The notes under the pieces were generated by a model. That model saw only the letters and a list, made by a program, of their open reading frames with translations, had not been told where the DNA came from and searched no databases. Below, one piece after another: positions 7,358 to 15,119 of a stretch of DNA of 15,454 bases (position 1 is the stretch's first letter; every line of letters begins with the position of its first letter). The position numbers and the translations under genes are program-made. Source of the DNA: Patescibacteria group bacterium (GTDB lineage: Bacteria; Patescibacteriota; Microgenomatia; UBA1400; PJMF01); NCBI GenBank assembly GCA_018816485.1, contig JAHIVL010000081.1, positions 1 through 15,454 on the forward strand, written 5' to 3'.

Positions 7358-8114
7358 CATAAATAATGCCAGTTTCGTAATTACCACTGGCTTGGCTACT
7401 GTTAATTCCTGCTTTGTAGGTCACCGTTGCTTGTCTTTGGCTGGCAATATTGACAGAACTCATGACAATTTGCATTGTTTCAGCTGTTTCATCATCGGCA
7501 AAATTTTTGTAATAGGTGTTATCGATAAAGTTTGCTGGAATATCATTACCTGTCATATTGTACCCAAATCCAGGAATAGATTGATCGTTCCAGACACCTG
7601 CTACGAGATGAGTACAGTTTGCAGTGTTACATGTGGTATCAATAATTTCGTCAGATCCATTAATGAGTCTAAGCGGGTGAATTTCGTATGCGTAAACTGA
7701 ATATCCACCGGCACCTTTTGTAGTAACAGTTAAAGTGTGAGAATCAGTTGAGTGAACATTTGGGACCAACTCTCCAAGGTCGATAAGGGTTTTGGAGATA
7801 TCAAAACTAAAATTATCTATTTGATATATATATTGAAAGCCACTTCCAACAAAATAACTTGAAGATCCGTATGAGCCATATGGTCCAGAACCAGTCTGCC
7901 CAACTGTATCGGTTATATTATAACTGGCACTGCTTTTTTCTCCAGAAGTGACATTGAAGTTTCCAAACTGAATGATCCAAGAATCTGAAGTAAGATTTTG
8001 GGCAAATATTTGTTTAGTTGCAACAATGAACAATAAAATTCCAGAAGAAATGATTAAAAGTAAAAATTTATTTTTCACGCTATTTATTTTTTTCAAGTAT
8101 TTTGTCACTCTCAT
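7338..8114 (-). CDS. Secreted surface protein A with DTVGQT-type N-terminal domain and shared C-terminal beta domain
   Basis: This encodes 258 residues from the ATG at 8114, or 246 from a GTG at 8078 that sits just after the upstream stop; neither start has a clear ribosome site. The signal peptide ends near 'KQIFAQ'. Residues 43-97 form a compact unit, 'IQFGNFNVTSG', 'DTVGQTGSGPYGS', 'GSGFQYIYQI', a pattern I recall from many Microgenomates-type proteins of unknown role (recollection, not searched). Residues 101-258 form the domain also seen in the 486-residue protein: 'IDLGEL', 'LTVTTKGAGGYSVYAY', 'PGFGYNMT', 'NFADDE', and the end 'ASGNYETGIIYVAVPGY'. There are two cysteines, C162 and C167, which could form a disulfide. 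There is no membrane anchor after the signal peptide. It overlaps the upstream gene by 35 bases. It is predicted to lie outside the membrane and to be held by the adjacent 322-residue protein. Confidence 0.7.
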   Translation of the reverse strand: MRVTKYLKKINSVKNKFLLLIISSGILLFIVATKQIFAQNLTSDSWIIQFGNFNVTSGEKSSASYNITDTVGQTGSGPYGSYGSSSYFVGSGFQYIYQIDNFSFDISKTLIDLGELVPNVHSTDSHTLTVTTKGAGGYSVYAYEIHPLRLINGSDEIIDTTCNTANCTHLVAGVWNDQSIPGFGYNMTGNDIPANFIDNTYYKNFADDETAETMQIVMSSVNIASQRQATVTYKAGINSSQASGNYETGIIYVAVPGY

Positions 8115-8754
8115 TTATTATGAGTGATATTTGATTTTTTATAGTTTCTTGATTTTCATCAATATCTTTGGTTGCAATTTCCTCTAATATTTTGAGTTTT
8201 GGTTTGAGGAATGAATAAATAAAACTCTCAAGTGAGTGTTCTTGAGCAGATAAGTTATTAATTTCAATTTCTTCTTTATCTATTATAGAGTGGCTGACTA
8301 TAACATCGTCATATTGTTTTTTTGCAAATAGAAAAAATAGTAACATCATGGGGATAGTGAGAATGGTTGCAATTCCAACGGAGGAAATTGTGGTTTCAAG
8401 AGCGTAGTGAAGCAACATTGTAGACATAGCAACAATGATGGCTGTTTTTTCTCTGCAACTCATAACCAAAATAAATAAATGAATGTATGTGAATGGATAG
8501 AAAATTGAATTAGTGTTTCCAGTGGAGCCTACCAACAGCAATACAGCAAAAGTAATGAACATTAGTTCAAGAGAGAAATTTTTTGGTAAAATGTGCCACA
8601 GTTTAGCCTTATTCAATTTTTTGACGACAAAATATCCAAGACTTGCTACGGAAAAAGCCTGGAGAGAGTAAATTCTTAAGCCTGGAGTTGCGAGCCAAAT
8701 GTAGACTAATAGAACGGGTATTAAAAGTAGAAATGTATGTTTAGTTGTGGACAT
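8080..8754 (-). CDS. Six-helix integral membrane protein with cytoplasmic helical tail, function unknown
   Basis: This encodes 224 residues, first gene of the - strand cluster. Six hydrophobic segments are visible (about 8-23, 27-46, 61-78, 82-100, 102-121 and 123-144). A hydrophilic, helix-prone tail (146-224) follows, rich in Glu, Lys, Ile and Asn and probably coiled coil. The layout resembles the membrane module of some sensor histidine kinases, but there is no His-box and no ATPase domain. The start codon has no ribosome site and a -10-like TATACT lies only eight bases upstream, suggesting a leaderless mRNA. Its stop overlaps the next gene by 35 bases. Heading the cluster, it could sense or support assembly of the surface proteins; that is a guess. 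I do not recognise a named family. Confidence 0.66.
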   Translation of the reverse strand: MSTTKHTFLLLIPVLLVYIWLATPGLRIYSLQAFSVASLGYFVVKKLNKAKLWHILPKNFSLELMFITFAVLLLVGSTGNTNSIFYPFTYIHLFILVMSCREKTAIIVAMSTMLLHYALETTISSVGIATILTIPMMLLFFLFAKKQYDDVIVSHSIIDKEEIEINNLSAQEHSLESFIYSFLKPKLKILEEIATKDIDENQETIKNQISLIINESDKILEKNK

Positions 8755-8761
8755 TACAATA

Positions 8762-8792
8762 AGTATAGCTTAGTAGATATGGTACGTGCAAA
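8762..8792 (-). promoter_or_regulatory. Candidate promoter of the - strand surface-protein cluster
   Basis: On the - strand, TTGCAC (8792-8787) and TATACT (8767-8762) resemble -35 and -10 boxes, though the 19-bp spacing is long. Initiation about seven bases past TATACT would fall at or next to the ATG at 8754, so the first mRNA would be leaderless. No ribosome site is present before that ATG, which agrees with this. Confidence 0.4.
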
Positions 8793-8807
8793 TACATAGA
8801 TGCGCGC

Positions 8808-8813
8808 TATAAT
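8808..8813 (+). promoter_or_regulatory. leuS: Candidate -10 box for leuS
   Basis: A perfect TATAAT lies 27 bases before the leuS ATG. No good -35 box stands 16-18 bases upstream (CGTGCA or GTGCAA are the closest). The 86-bp divergent region is shared with the - strand cluster, so the -35 area of both promoters overlaps around 8785-8792. Confidence 0.45.
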
Positions 8814-8840
8814 TAGTGATCAAGTAAATGGAAATAAATC

Positions 8841-11411
8841 ATGTACGATCAGAAAAAAGTTGAAGAAAAATGGCAGCAAATTTGGGAAGCAAACCAACTT
8901 TTTCAACAAAGTGAAGGTGGTGATAACCATAAAAATGGTGGTGCGGTTGGAGACAACATCTATCTTTTATTTGCGTTCGCCTATCCGTCTGGCAATGGTT
9001 TGCATGTTGGTCATGTAGAGAGTAAAACAGCTTTGGATATTTTGGCCAGATACTACAGAATGAAGGGCAAGAATGTCTTTTTTCCAGTTGGTTGGGATGC
9101 TTTTGGCTTGCCGGCAGAAAATTATGCAATTGAAACTGGAGTTCATCCATCCAAAACAACGGTGAGTGCAATAGATACCTTCAGAAGACAAATCAAAAGA
9201 ATAGGAATTTCTTATGATTGGGCAAACGAAATTGCGACTAGTCATCCAGAATATTACAAGTGGACCCAGTGGTTATTTTTACAGATGTATAGCAAGGGCT
9301 TGGCATATCAAAAGGATGGTAAAGTAAATTGGTGCCCATCGTGTCAAACTGTTTTGGCAAATGAACAAGTTGTAGAAGGTTTATGTGAAAGATGCGATAC
9401 ACAAATTGAGCAAAAAGATATGCGACAGTGGTATTACCAGATTACAAAATACCAAGATGAGTTAATAAGTGGTTTGGACGAGGTTAATTGGCCAAACGCA
9501 ACCAAGGCTCAGCAGTTAAACTGGATTGGGAAAAAAACTGGTATAAATATTACCTACAAGGTTGAGGGAGTAAACAAACCCGGTGGCGCAGACGAGATTA
9601 CTTGTTTTACCACCAGGCCTGATACTAATTTTGGAGCAACATTTATTGTTATTGCTCCAGAACATGAGTTGGCTACCAAGATAGCCAGCGGAGAAATTAG
9701 AAGTAAGGTTTTTGATTATTTAGATAAAGCTAGTAAAAAAACTGAGTTAGATCGTCAACAAGAAGGCAAGAAAAAATCTGGAGTCTTCACTGGTTTGTAT
9801 GCAATCAATGATTTGACCGCAAAAAAAATGCCAATTTGGATTTCGGATTTTGTACTTGGAGGATTTGGAACAGGAGCTGTAGTTGGTGTCCCGGGTCATG
9901 ATGTTAGGGATTTCGAGTTTGCAGATTATATAAATAAATTAGATAAAACTGGAGATCAAAGAATAGAAGTGATCAGAGTAGTGGTTGGCCAGGATGGAGA
10001 TGAATCAGAAATTACCAAGGTTGCACAAGTTCAAGAAGAGCAGGGTTTAATGATAAACTCTGATTTTTTGAATGGAATGAGTATTCACGATGCGACCAAA
10101 AAAATTATGGACTATATGGAAGAAAAGGGTTGGGGCAAGCGTGTAACTTCCTACAGACTCCGCGACTGGCTCATTTCCAGACAAAGATATTGGGGAACTC
10201 CAATTCCTGTTGTTTATGATCCTGAAGGCAATCCACACCCGGTGGAGCAATCCTACCTTCCTTGGAAACTTCCGACAGATGTAGATTTCAAGCCAACTGG
10301 TGAGTCACCTCTCAAATCTTCCCAAGAGTTTGCCGAAAGAACCAGAAAATATGCTGTTGAGGTTTACGCCGATTTAATTACAAAAAAAGGTTGGGATGTT
10401 TCTGGTGAAGGCTGGAGACCAGAGTTTGATACTATGGATACCTTTGTTGATTCTAGTTGGTATTTTTTAAGATACACAGATTCTAGAAATCCAGATGTTT
10501 TTGCCAAGACCGAGCAGATCGAGAAATGGTTGCCAGTGGATCTATACATGATCGGTCCCGAGCACATCGTGCTTCACCTACTTTACTCAAGATTTTTTAC
10601 CAAGTTTTTGCGTGATGAAGGATATTTTAATTTTAGTGAGCCTTTCGTCAAAATGCGTCATCAAGGCATGATTCTGGGTCCAGATAATAAAAAGATGAGT
10701 AAATCTAAGGGAAATGTTATTAGTCCAGACGAAATCATCGAGAAGTTTGGGGCAGACACGCTTAGAGTTTACGAAATGTTCATGGGTCCGCTTGAGTCAG
10801 ATAAGCCTTGGGATACTCGAGCTGTGGTAGGGATTTATAAATTTTTACAGAAAGTCCATAGGTTGGTTGCTGAATTGGAATCGGAGGACGTTTTGGGAGA
10901 AGCTAAAGTTGAACTTCAGAGGAAACTTCACCAAACAATAAAGAAGGTTTCTGATGATATTCCTAAATTAAAATTTAATACAGCAATTGCTTTTATGATG
11001 GAATTTGTTAATCTGTGGCAAAACGTGATGATTAAGGAGAATAAGACCTTATCTATAAAAGACAAGATTGCTTTTATAGGTGTTTTAGCACCTTTTGCTC
11101 CATTCTTGGCTGATGAATTGTTTGAGATAATTTCAAAAAAGATGTCAAGTGAGACTATATATAGTGGCATACATCAAACAAGTTGGCCAGCATTTAGTCA
11201 AGAACTAGCGAAAGATGATTTAATAAATATTCCTATTCAAATTAATGGCAAGGTCAGGGCGCAACTTGAGGTAGAATCTGATAAAGTTGGGGATGAAAAA
11301 GCTATTTTCAACATGATTGAAGGTATAGAAAGCATTAAGAAATATATAGATGGACATGAAATTAAAAAGAAGATCTATATTAAAGGTAAAATTATTTCAT
11401 TAGTTGTTTAG
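8841..11411 (+). CDS. leuS: Leucyl-tRNA synthetase
   Basis: This encodes 856 residues, a normal length for bacterial LeuRS. It charges tRNA-Leu with leucine in the cytosol, using ATP. Visible landmarks are the class I HIGH motif as 'HVGH' (55-58) after 'YPSGNGL', 'VGWDAFGLPAEN', a zinc-ribbon-like insertion with C165, C168, C182 and C185, and the CP1 editing domain with 'TTRPDTNFGAT' (from 257) and 'GHDVRDFEFA', which carries the conserved Asp residues of the editing pocket. The 'WYFLRYTD' segment, 'KMSKS' (618-622) and the anticodon-binding C-terminus follow. The start 'MYDQKKVEEKWQQIW' fits the family. A Gly/Asn/Asp-rich stretch at residues 25-38, just before the first catalytic strand, looks like a small insertion. 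It is read away from the - strand cluster and followed after 50 bases by comEA. Confidence 0.97.
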   Translation: MYDQKKVEEKWQQIWEANQLFQQSEGGDNHKNGGAVGDNIYLLFAFAYPSGNGLHVGHVESKTALDILARYYRMKGKNVFFPVGWDAFGLPAENYAIETGVHPSKTTVSAIDTFRRQIKRIGISYDWANEIATSHPEYYKWTQWLFLQMYSKGLAYQKDGKVNWCPSCQTVLANEQVVEGLCERCDTQIEQKDMRQWYYQITKYQDELISGLDEVNWPNATKAQQLNWIGKKTGINITYKVEGVNKPGGADEITCFTTRPDTNFGATFIVIAPEHELATKIASGEIRSKVFDYLDKASKKTELDRQQEGKKKSGVFTGLYAINDLTAKKMPIWISDFVLGGFGTGAVVGVPGHDVRDFEFADYINKLDKTGDQRIEVIRVVVGQDGDESEITKVAQVQEEQGLMINSDFLNGMSIHDATKKIMDYMEEKGWGKRVTSYRLRDWLISRQRYWGTPIPVVYDPEGNPHPVEQSYLPWKLPTDVDFKPTGESPLKSSQEFAERTRKYAVEVYADLITKKGWDVSGEGWRPEFDTMDTFVDSSWYFLRYTDSRNPDVFAKTEQIEKWLPVDLYMIGPEHIVLHLLYSRFFTKFLRDEGYFNFSEPFVKMRHQGMILGPDNKKMSKSKGNVISPDEIIEKFGADTLRVYEMFMGPLESDKPWDTRAVVGIYKFLQKVHRLVAELESEDVLGEAKVELQRKLHQTIKKVSDDIPKLKFNTAIAFMMEFVNLWQNVMIKENKTLSIKDKIAFIGVLAPFAPFLADELFEIISKKMSSETIYSGIHQTSWPAFSQELAKDDLINIPIQINGKVRAQLEVESDKVGDEKAIFNMIEGIESIKKYIDGHEIKKKIYIKGKIISLVV

Positions 11412-11461
11412 TTGTTAGCATTCCTACAGTTTCCACAAGCTTCATAGCATAAATTATCATC

Positions 11462-12118
11462 ATGTTTGATGATTCGAGTGATATTTCAATGGCATTTCAG
11501 CAGATAAGAAAGCAATTATCAGTGCGTCTGGTGATTCAAGCGATAATTTTTTTATTAGGTATTTCAATTTCAAGTTTTGGCTTGTTTCAGTTGTTTAGTA
11601 ACGACGCCCAGGCTTCACAAAAATCTAGAGATTTTGAAGTTGTTCAAGTTTGTGAAAAAGATCCTGAATTTGGAAGACTAACAGTTGATGTTGGCGGTGC
11701 AGTAAAAAATCCAGGTGTTTATCAATTAGATTCAGGTTCTAGAATAAATGATTTAATAAATATTGCTGGAGGTTTTTCTAATTCAGTCGACAAATACTAT
11801 ATAAATAAAGTTCTAAATTTATCTCAACGTCTAAATGATGGAGAAAAGTTATATATTCCCACAATAGAAGAAAGTATCGAAGTTCAAACAAAACTAGAAA
11901 ATCAGCAAACTGGTGATGATAGCGCTGTCGGTGTTTTGGGAATTATCTCAATTAATTCTGCTACCAAAGAGCAACTAATGAGTCTCACGGGAATTGGTGA
12001 GAAAAGGGCAGAAGATATCATTTCCAATCGACCATACGACTCACTAATTAAACTCGTTGAAAAGAGTGTACTCACTGAGTTGATTTTTGAGAATATAAAA
12101 AATGCAATTTCTTTATGA
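11462..12118 (+). CDS. comEA: ComEA-like DNA-binding competence protein
   Basis: This encodes 218 residues. There is a short cytoplasmic N-terminus, one membrane helix (about 22-45), then an extracytoplasmic SLBB domain (about 72-135, 'LTVDVGGAVKNPGVYQL', 'INDLINIAGGF', 'DGEKLYIP'). An acidic/Gln-rich linker leads to a helix-hairpin-helix DNA-binding domain (161-218, 'ISINSATKEQLMSLTGIG', 'RAEDIISNRPY'). This is the complete ComEA architecture; ComEA binds incoming double-stranded DNA and delivers it to the ComEC channel. No ribosome site precedes the ATG at 11462. An internal ATG (M10, at 11489) has a GAG ten bases upstream and is a possible alternative start. It lies 50 bases after leuS with no terminator between them, so co-transcription is plausible. 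Ends in TGA. Confidence 0.9.
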   Translation: MFDDSSDISMAFQQIRKQLSVRLVIQAIIFLLGISISSFGLFQLFSNDAQASQKSRDFEVVQVCEKDPEFGRLTVDVGGAVKNPGVYQLDSGSRINDLINIAGGFSNSVDKYYINKVLNLSQRLNDGEKLYIPTIEESIEVQTKLENQQTGDDSAVGVLGIISINSATKEQLMSLTGIGEKRAEDIISNRPYDSLIKLVEKSVLTELIFENIKNAISL

Positions 12119-12154
12119 CTTATTGGGACTTTACTATAGGTTAGAAAATTTTTA

Positions 12155-12235
12155 TGAATAATTAAGAAAAACATAAAATTTCATGAAAACTAACTATTTT
12201 TGTTAAAAATGCTATTAACACATCTTAATTATTCA
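12155..12235. repeat. Perfect 13-bp inverted repeat between comEA and comEC
   Basis: TGAATAATTAAGA (12155-12167) is the exact reverse complement of TCTTAATTATTCA (12223-12235), with 55 bases between the arms. Inside is a smaller TAAC/GTTA pair. The element fills most of the 151-bp intergenic space. It could be an RNA stem in the comEA-comEC transcript, a protein site, or the ends of a tiny non-coding element; the sequence does not decide which. Confidence 0.6.
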
Positions 12236-12269
12236 AGAATGATGTAATGTTTATAGTAAATATCTAGAT

Positions 12270-13637
12270 ATGAAAACAATATTAAGGATTACTATTTATA
12301 TATTAATAATAACGCTATTTTTGCAAAGAATATACTATAGACAAACAATTCACAAAGCGAACGCAATCCGACAATCAATACTGATCTCAACATCACCATA
12401 TAACTGTATATTTGAGACAACTTCATTTTTCTTTAAATTACCAGATTGTAAGTCCTATAAGCCTGGAACAATTATCAAAATTGTAGGCTCAATCGACTCA
12501 AACTTTGGCAGAGAGGACACTGCTTTTGACATCGATTTTTTTGAAAAAAAAAGGTTGATAATAGAGTCAATCAGCAATAATCAAAGTATATGGTCTTCGC
12601 CAAAACTTTGGTTTGAGTATATTTTTTATATTTTCCAGACAAAGGCGAGATTGGTCTTGACTGATTTTTTATCACTTTTCGATGTTAAAGATAGCTACTT
12701 GATAGGACAGCTTAGTTTAGGCTTTAGTCAGGTGAAGTCAGAAAGTGTCAGTCACTTATTCAAAGTTACAGGGACGCAGTATTTGGCTTCGATTTCTGGT
12801 TATCACCTAAGTCTTGTTGTAAGGTTTTTTACAAAGACAGCTAGAAATTTTTTAGCAAAAAGGTCGATTGGTATTCTTTCTTTGGCTGTTTCGAGTTTAT
12901 ATCTATTGTTCGTGGGTATAAAAGTACCTCTGGTGAGAGCATTTCTAATGCTCTTTTTCGGGGTTATTGCTACTTGTTTCTTATTTCGTCAGAGCAACTC
13001 TGTTTACTCGCTCTTTTTGGCGGCATTCATTTTATTTTTAATTGATATATCAGTCATAACAACAATGTCATTCCAGTTATCATTTGTGGCAACAGCTTCA
13101 ATAATTTATTTTGTTACTGCTTTCAAACATTTTAAAAACTATAAATCAAATTCTTTGGCTACTTTACATTTAAGTAGTTTTTCGACTGATGATAAATCAA
13201 TTAAAAATAACCATATAGCAGGCTTTATGGCTAATATTTCTAAGTATATAATTGATTCAATTAAAATTAGTATTTATGTTCAAGCAATGATAATACCTCT
13301 GGTACTCTACCATTTTAATGAATTTAGTATTATTTCCTTGGTTGTCTCAGTTGCTCTAACTTGGCTTGTGCCAGGCATAATTATGCTGGCATTTAGTGCT
13401 ATATTTTTATATTTACTCAAGTTGAGTGAGCATTTACTTAGATTACTTATCTTACCTTTGAGTTTTTTGTCAAAAATCTTTTTATTTGTGCTGAATTTAT
13501 TTAATAATCCGATATTTTTAATTAAAGTTAACTATTTTCCATGGTGGTACATTCTAATTTGGTGGTCAATTGTTTTTCTGATCGTTAAAATCATTACTAG
13601 AAAAAAGAGTGTTCTACTTCTGGTACGGTGCATATGA
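12270..13637 (+). CDS. comEC: ComEC competence channel protein, lacking the lactamase domain
   Basis: This encodes 455 residues. One N-terminal membrane helix (about 4-20) is followed by an extracytoplasmic OB-like segment (about 38-115, 'KPGTIIKIVGSID') and the polytopic competence domain from about 140. Family landmarks are 'FKVTGTQYLASISGYHLSL' (usual core 'SGLH'; here SGYH), 'VGIKVPLVRAFLMLFFG', and 'SFQLSFVATASIIYF'. The usual full-length ComEC has a metallo-beta-lactamase-like domain at its C-terminus; here the protein stops after the last membrane helix and Lys/Arg-rich end, and that domain is the next gene. ComEC carries single-stranded DNA across the inner membrane. No ribosome site precedes the ATG; a TATAGT box lies 12 bases upstream, so a near-leaderless transcript is possible. 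It overlaps the next gene by ATGA. Confidence 0.9.
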   Translation: MKTILRITIYILIITLFLQRIYYRQTIHKANAIRQSILISTSPYNCIFETTSFFFKLPDCKSYKPGTIIKIVGSIDSNFGREDTAFDIDFFEKKRLIIESISNNQSIWSSPKLWFEYIFYIFQTKARLVLTDFLSLFDVKDSYLIGQLSLGFSQVKSESVSHLFKVTGTQYLASISGYHLSLVVRFFTKTARNFLAKRSIGILSLAVSSLYLLFVGIKVPLVRAFLMLFFGVIATCFLFRQSNSVYSLFLAAFILFLIDISVITTMSFQLSFVATASIIYFVTAFKHFKNYKSNSLATLHLSSFSTDDKSIKNNHIAGFMANISKYIIDSIKISIYVQAMIIPLVLYHFNEFSIISLVVSVALTWLVPGIIMLAFSAIFLYLLKLSEHLLRLLILPLSFLSKIFLFVLNLFNNPIFLIKVNYFPWWYILIWWSIVFLIVKIITRKKSVLLLVRCI

Positions 13638-14569
13638 AATTAATGACTTTTCAGTTATTTTTTTCAGTTTTTATCATTTGGGTTTCAATTTCTGTAATTA
13701 AACAATGGCCTGATAACTTTGTTCATATTATATTTTGTGATGTTGGGCAAGGAGATGCGATTTTAATTACCCACCAGGGTAGACAAATGTTAATAGACGG
13801 AGGGCCAGATGAAAAGGTTTTGTCGTGCTTAGAAGATAATATGCCATTTTGGGATAAGTCATTAAATTTATTAATTGCAACACACATGGACTCTGATCAT
13901 ATTGGTGGTTTGCCAGCGGTTCTTGCAAGTTATTCGGCCGATATTATTTTGAAGAACCCGTCTACGAAAAAAACAGCCGTTTTTGAAGCTTTTGAAACTG
14001 CAGTCTCGAGAAAAACTGCCAACAATAATGCTGATACTAAAGTACTTTCATCGTATGTGGGTCAACAACTAGTTATGGATGATTCAGTACGATTTGTTGT
14101 GGTATCACCTCAAGTTCGGTATCAACCCATAAATGTTGATAAAATTGAAATAACCGAAACAATATTATCGGCTGAAGATACACTTTATTATCCAATTTTA
14201 GAAGAAAATATTAGTGAAAATGACCTATCTATAGCACTATTTGTCATAATTAATGATATAGTCGTATTATTGACTGGTGATATGGAAGAAGAAGGGGAAT
14301 TGGCAGTAATTAAGTCTGGTATGACAGAGCCTGTCAGTATAATAAAAGCAGGGCACCATGGCTCTAAATCAAGCTCTAGTAGGCAATTTATTAGCATTTT
14401 GAGACCCGAAATTTCAGTGATTAGTAGTGGTGAAAATAACCAATATAATCATCCTTTTCCTCAAGTGATCGATCTTTTTCGTGAGTTAGGGGCTATTATT
14501 TACAGAACTGATAGTCAGGGAACTGTTGAGTTTGTTACTAATGGAGTCAAGTATTGGGAGGCAATATAA
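13634..14569 (+). CDS. ComEC-type metallo-beta-lactamase-fold hydrolase as separate protein
   Basis: I place the start at the ATG at 13634, which forms an ATGA overlap with the comEC stop (311 residues). A GTG at 13628 is possible but less likely. One N-terminal membrane helix (about 5-22) is followed by a lactamase fold: 'FCDVGQGDAILI' (from about 34), 'MLIDGG', 'THMDSDHIGGLPAVL' (83-97, metal ligands), 'NDLSIALFVI', 'LLTGDMEEEGE' (metal-bridging Asp) and 'IKAGHHGSKSSSS' (237-249). These are the motifs of the ComEC C-terminal domain, thought to act as the nuclease on incoming DNA. The membrane helix would place the domain outside, where the fused version sits. Overlapping codons indicate translational coupling with comEC and equal amounts of both. 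The metal residues appear intact, so activity is expected. Confidence 0.88.
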   Translation: MKLMTFQLFFSVFIIWVSISVIKQWPDNFVHIIFCDVGQGDAILITHQGRQMLIDGGPDEKVLSCLEDNMPFWDKSLNLLIATHMDSDHIGGLPAVLASYSADIILKNPSTKKTAVFEAFETAVSRKTANNNADTKVLSSYVGQQLVMDDSVRFVVVSPQVRYQPINVDKIEITETILSAEDTLYYPILEENISENDLSIALFVIINDIVVLLTGDMEEEGELAVIKSGMTEPVSIIKAGHHGSKSSSSRQFISILRPEISVISSGENNQYNHPFPQVIDLFRELGAIIYRTDSQGTVEFVTNGVKYWEAI

Positions 14570-14787
14570 CTCATTTTATGCTTTTAAATTTTTAATTTGC
14601 GTAAATAGAACTAAATCACGTTTTAATATAAATATCTTATAGGGATTAAAAAAACTTTCAAAGCAATTTTGATTTATATGATGATTCAGTGGTTTTACAA
14701 TTACAAAATCGGAAATAACTTGCAGGAAAATTGGATAGAGATTAATGATTATCTGCACAAAAAAAAGTGTCCTTCCCGAGTAAAAAA

Positions 14788-14983
14788 GTGCTCATTTTAG
14801 GCAAGTTACTTTTCTAAAGTTTTATTAGGCAGAGAGCAAAGTAAAAGATTGAGGCTGTAATTCGGTATGAAAAAAGTATGATTTTTATATACCTACACAG
14901 TTATAAACATTACAGATTATGTTTCCATTTGATAAACCGAAGATACAGCGAATAGACTTATTTATTTTATCAAAAATGAGCAC
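14788..14983. repeat. 11-bp inverted repeat GTGCTCATTTT / AAAATGAGCAC
   Basis: GTGCTCATTTT (14788-14798) is the exact reverse complement of AAAATGAGCAC (14973-14983), with 174 bases between the arms. In sequence this AT-rich, one 11-bp match over 590 bases could be chance, but each arm contains an unusually GC-rich core (GTGCTC / GAGCAC). Confidence 0.35.
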
Positions 14984-15119
14984 AAATTATTAGTCTAGTA
15001 AATGTGATTTATCAGTATTAATCGCTAAAGTTAACGAGTAAATAACATACTCAATTATATTCGGTTCTTCTTCGGTGCGATTGTGTGTTTGCAGTGGAAA
15101 AAAAATATCAATAACTGGA

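Noticed and set aside
7239..7700. A 153-codon open frame on the + strand
   Set aside because: It lies opposite the secreted A and anchored A genes, which have coherent signal peptides and domains on the - strand; its translation is Cys/Ile-rich with no domain character.
1679..8114. Sortase-anchored surface proteins
   Set aside because: No LPXTG-like motif plus helix plus basic tail is present in the secreted proteins; the anchored ones end in a plain transmembrane helix.
8839..9171. A 110-codon - strand frame opposite leuS
   Set aside because: It is antisense to the highly conserved LeuRS HIGH region, and its His/Pro/Cys-rich translation is typical of an antisense shadow.
14576..14758. A 60-codon - strand frame before argS
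   Set aside because: It has a GTG start, no ribosome site, AT-rich composition (Ile/Asn/Phe/Leu) and no recognisable motif.
15061..15100. Possible tRNA or tetraloop RNA around the TTCGG words before argS
   Set aside because: No acceptor stem, anticodon arm or T-arm could be folded; the pairing is only a few bases.
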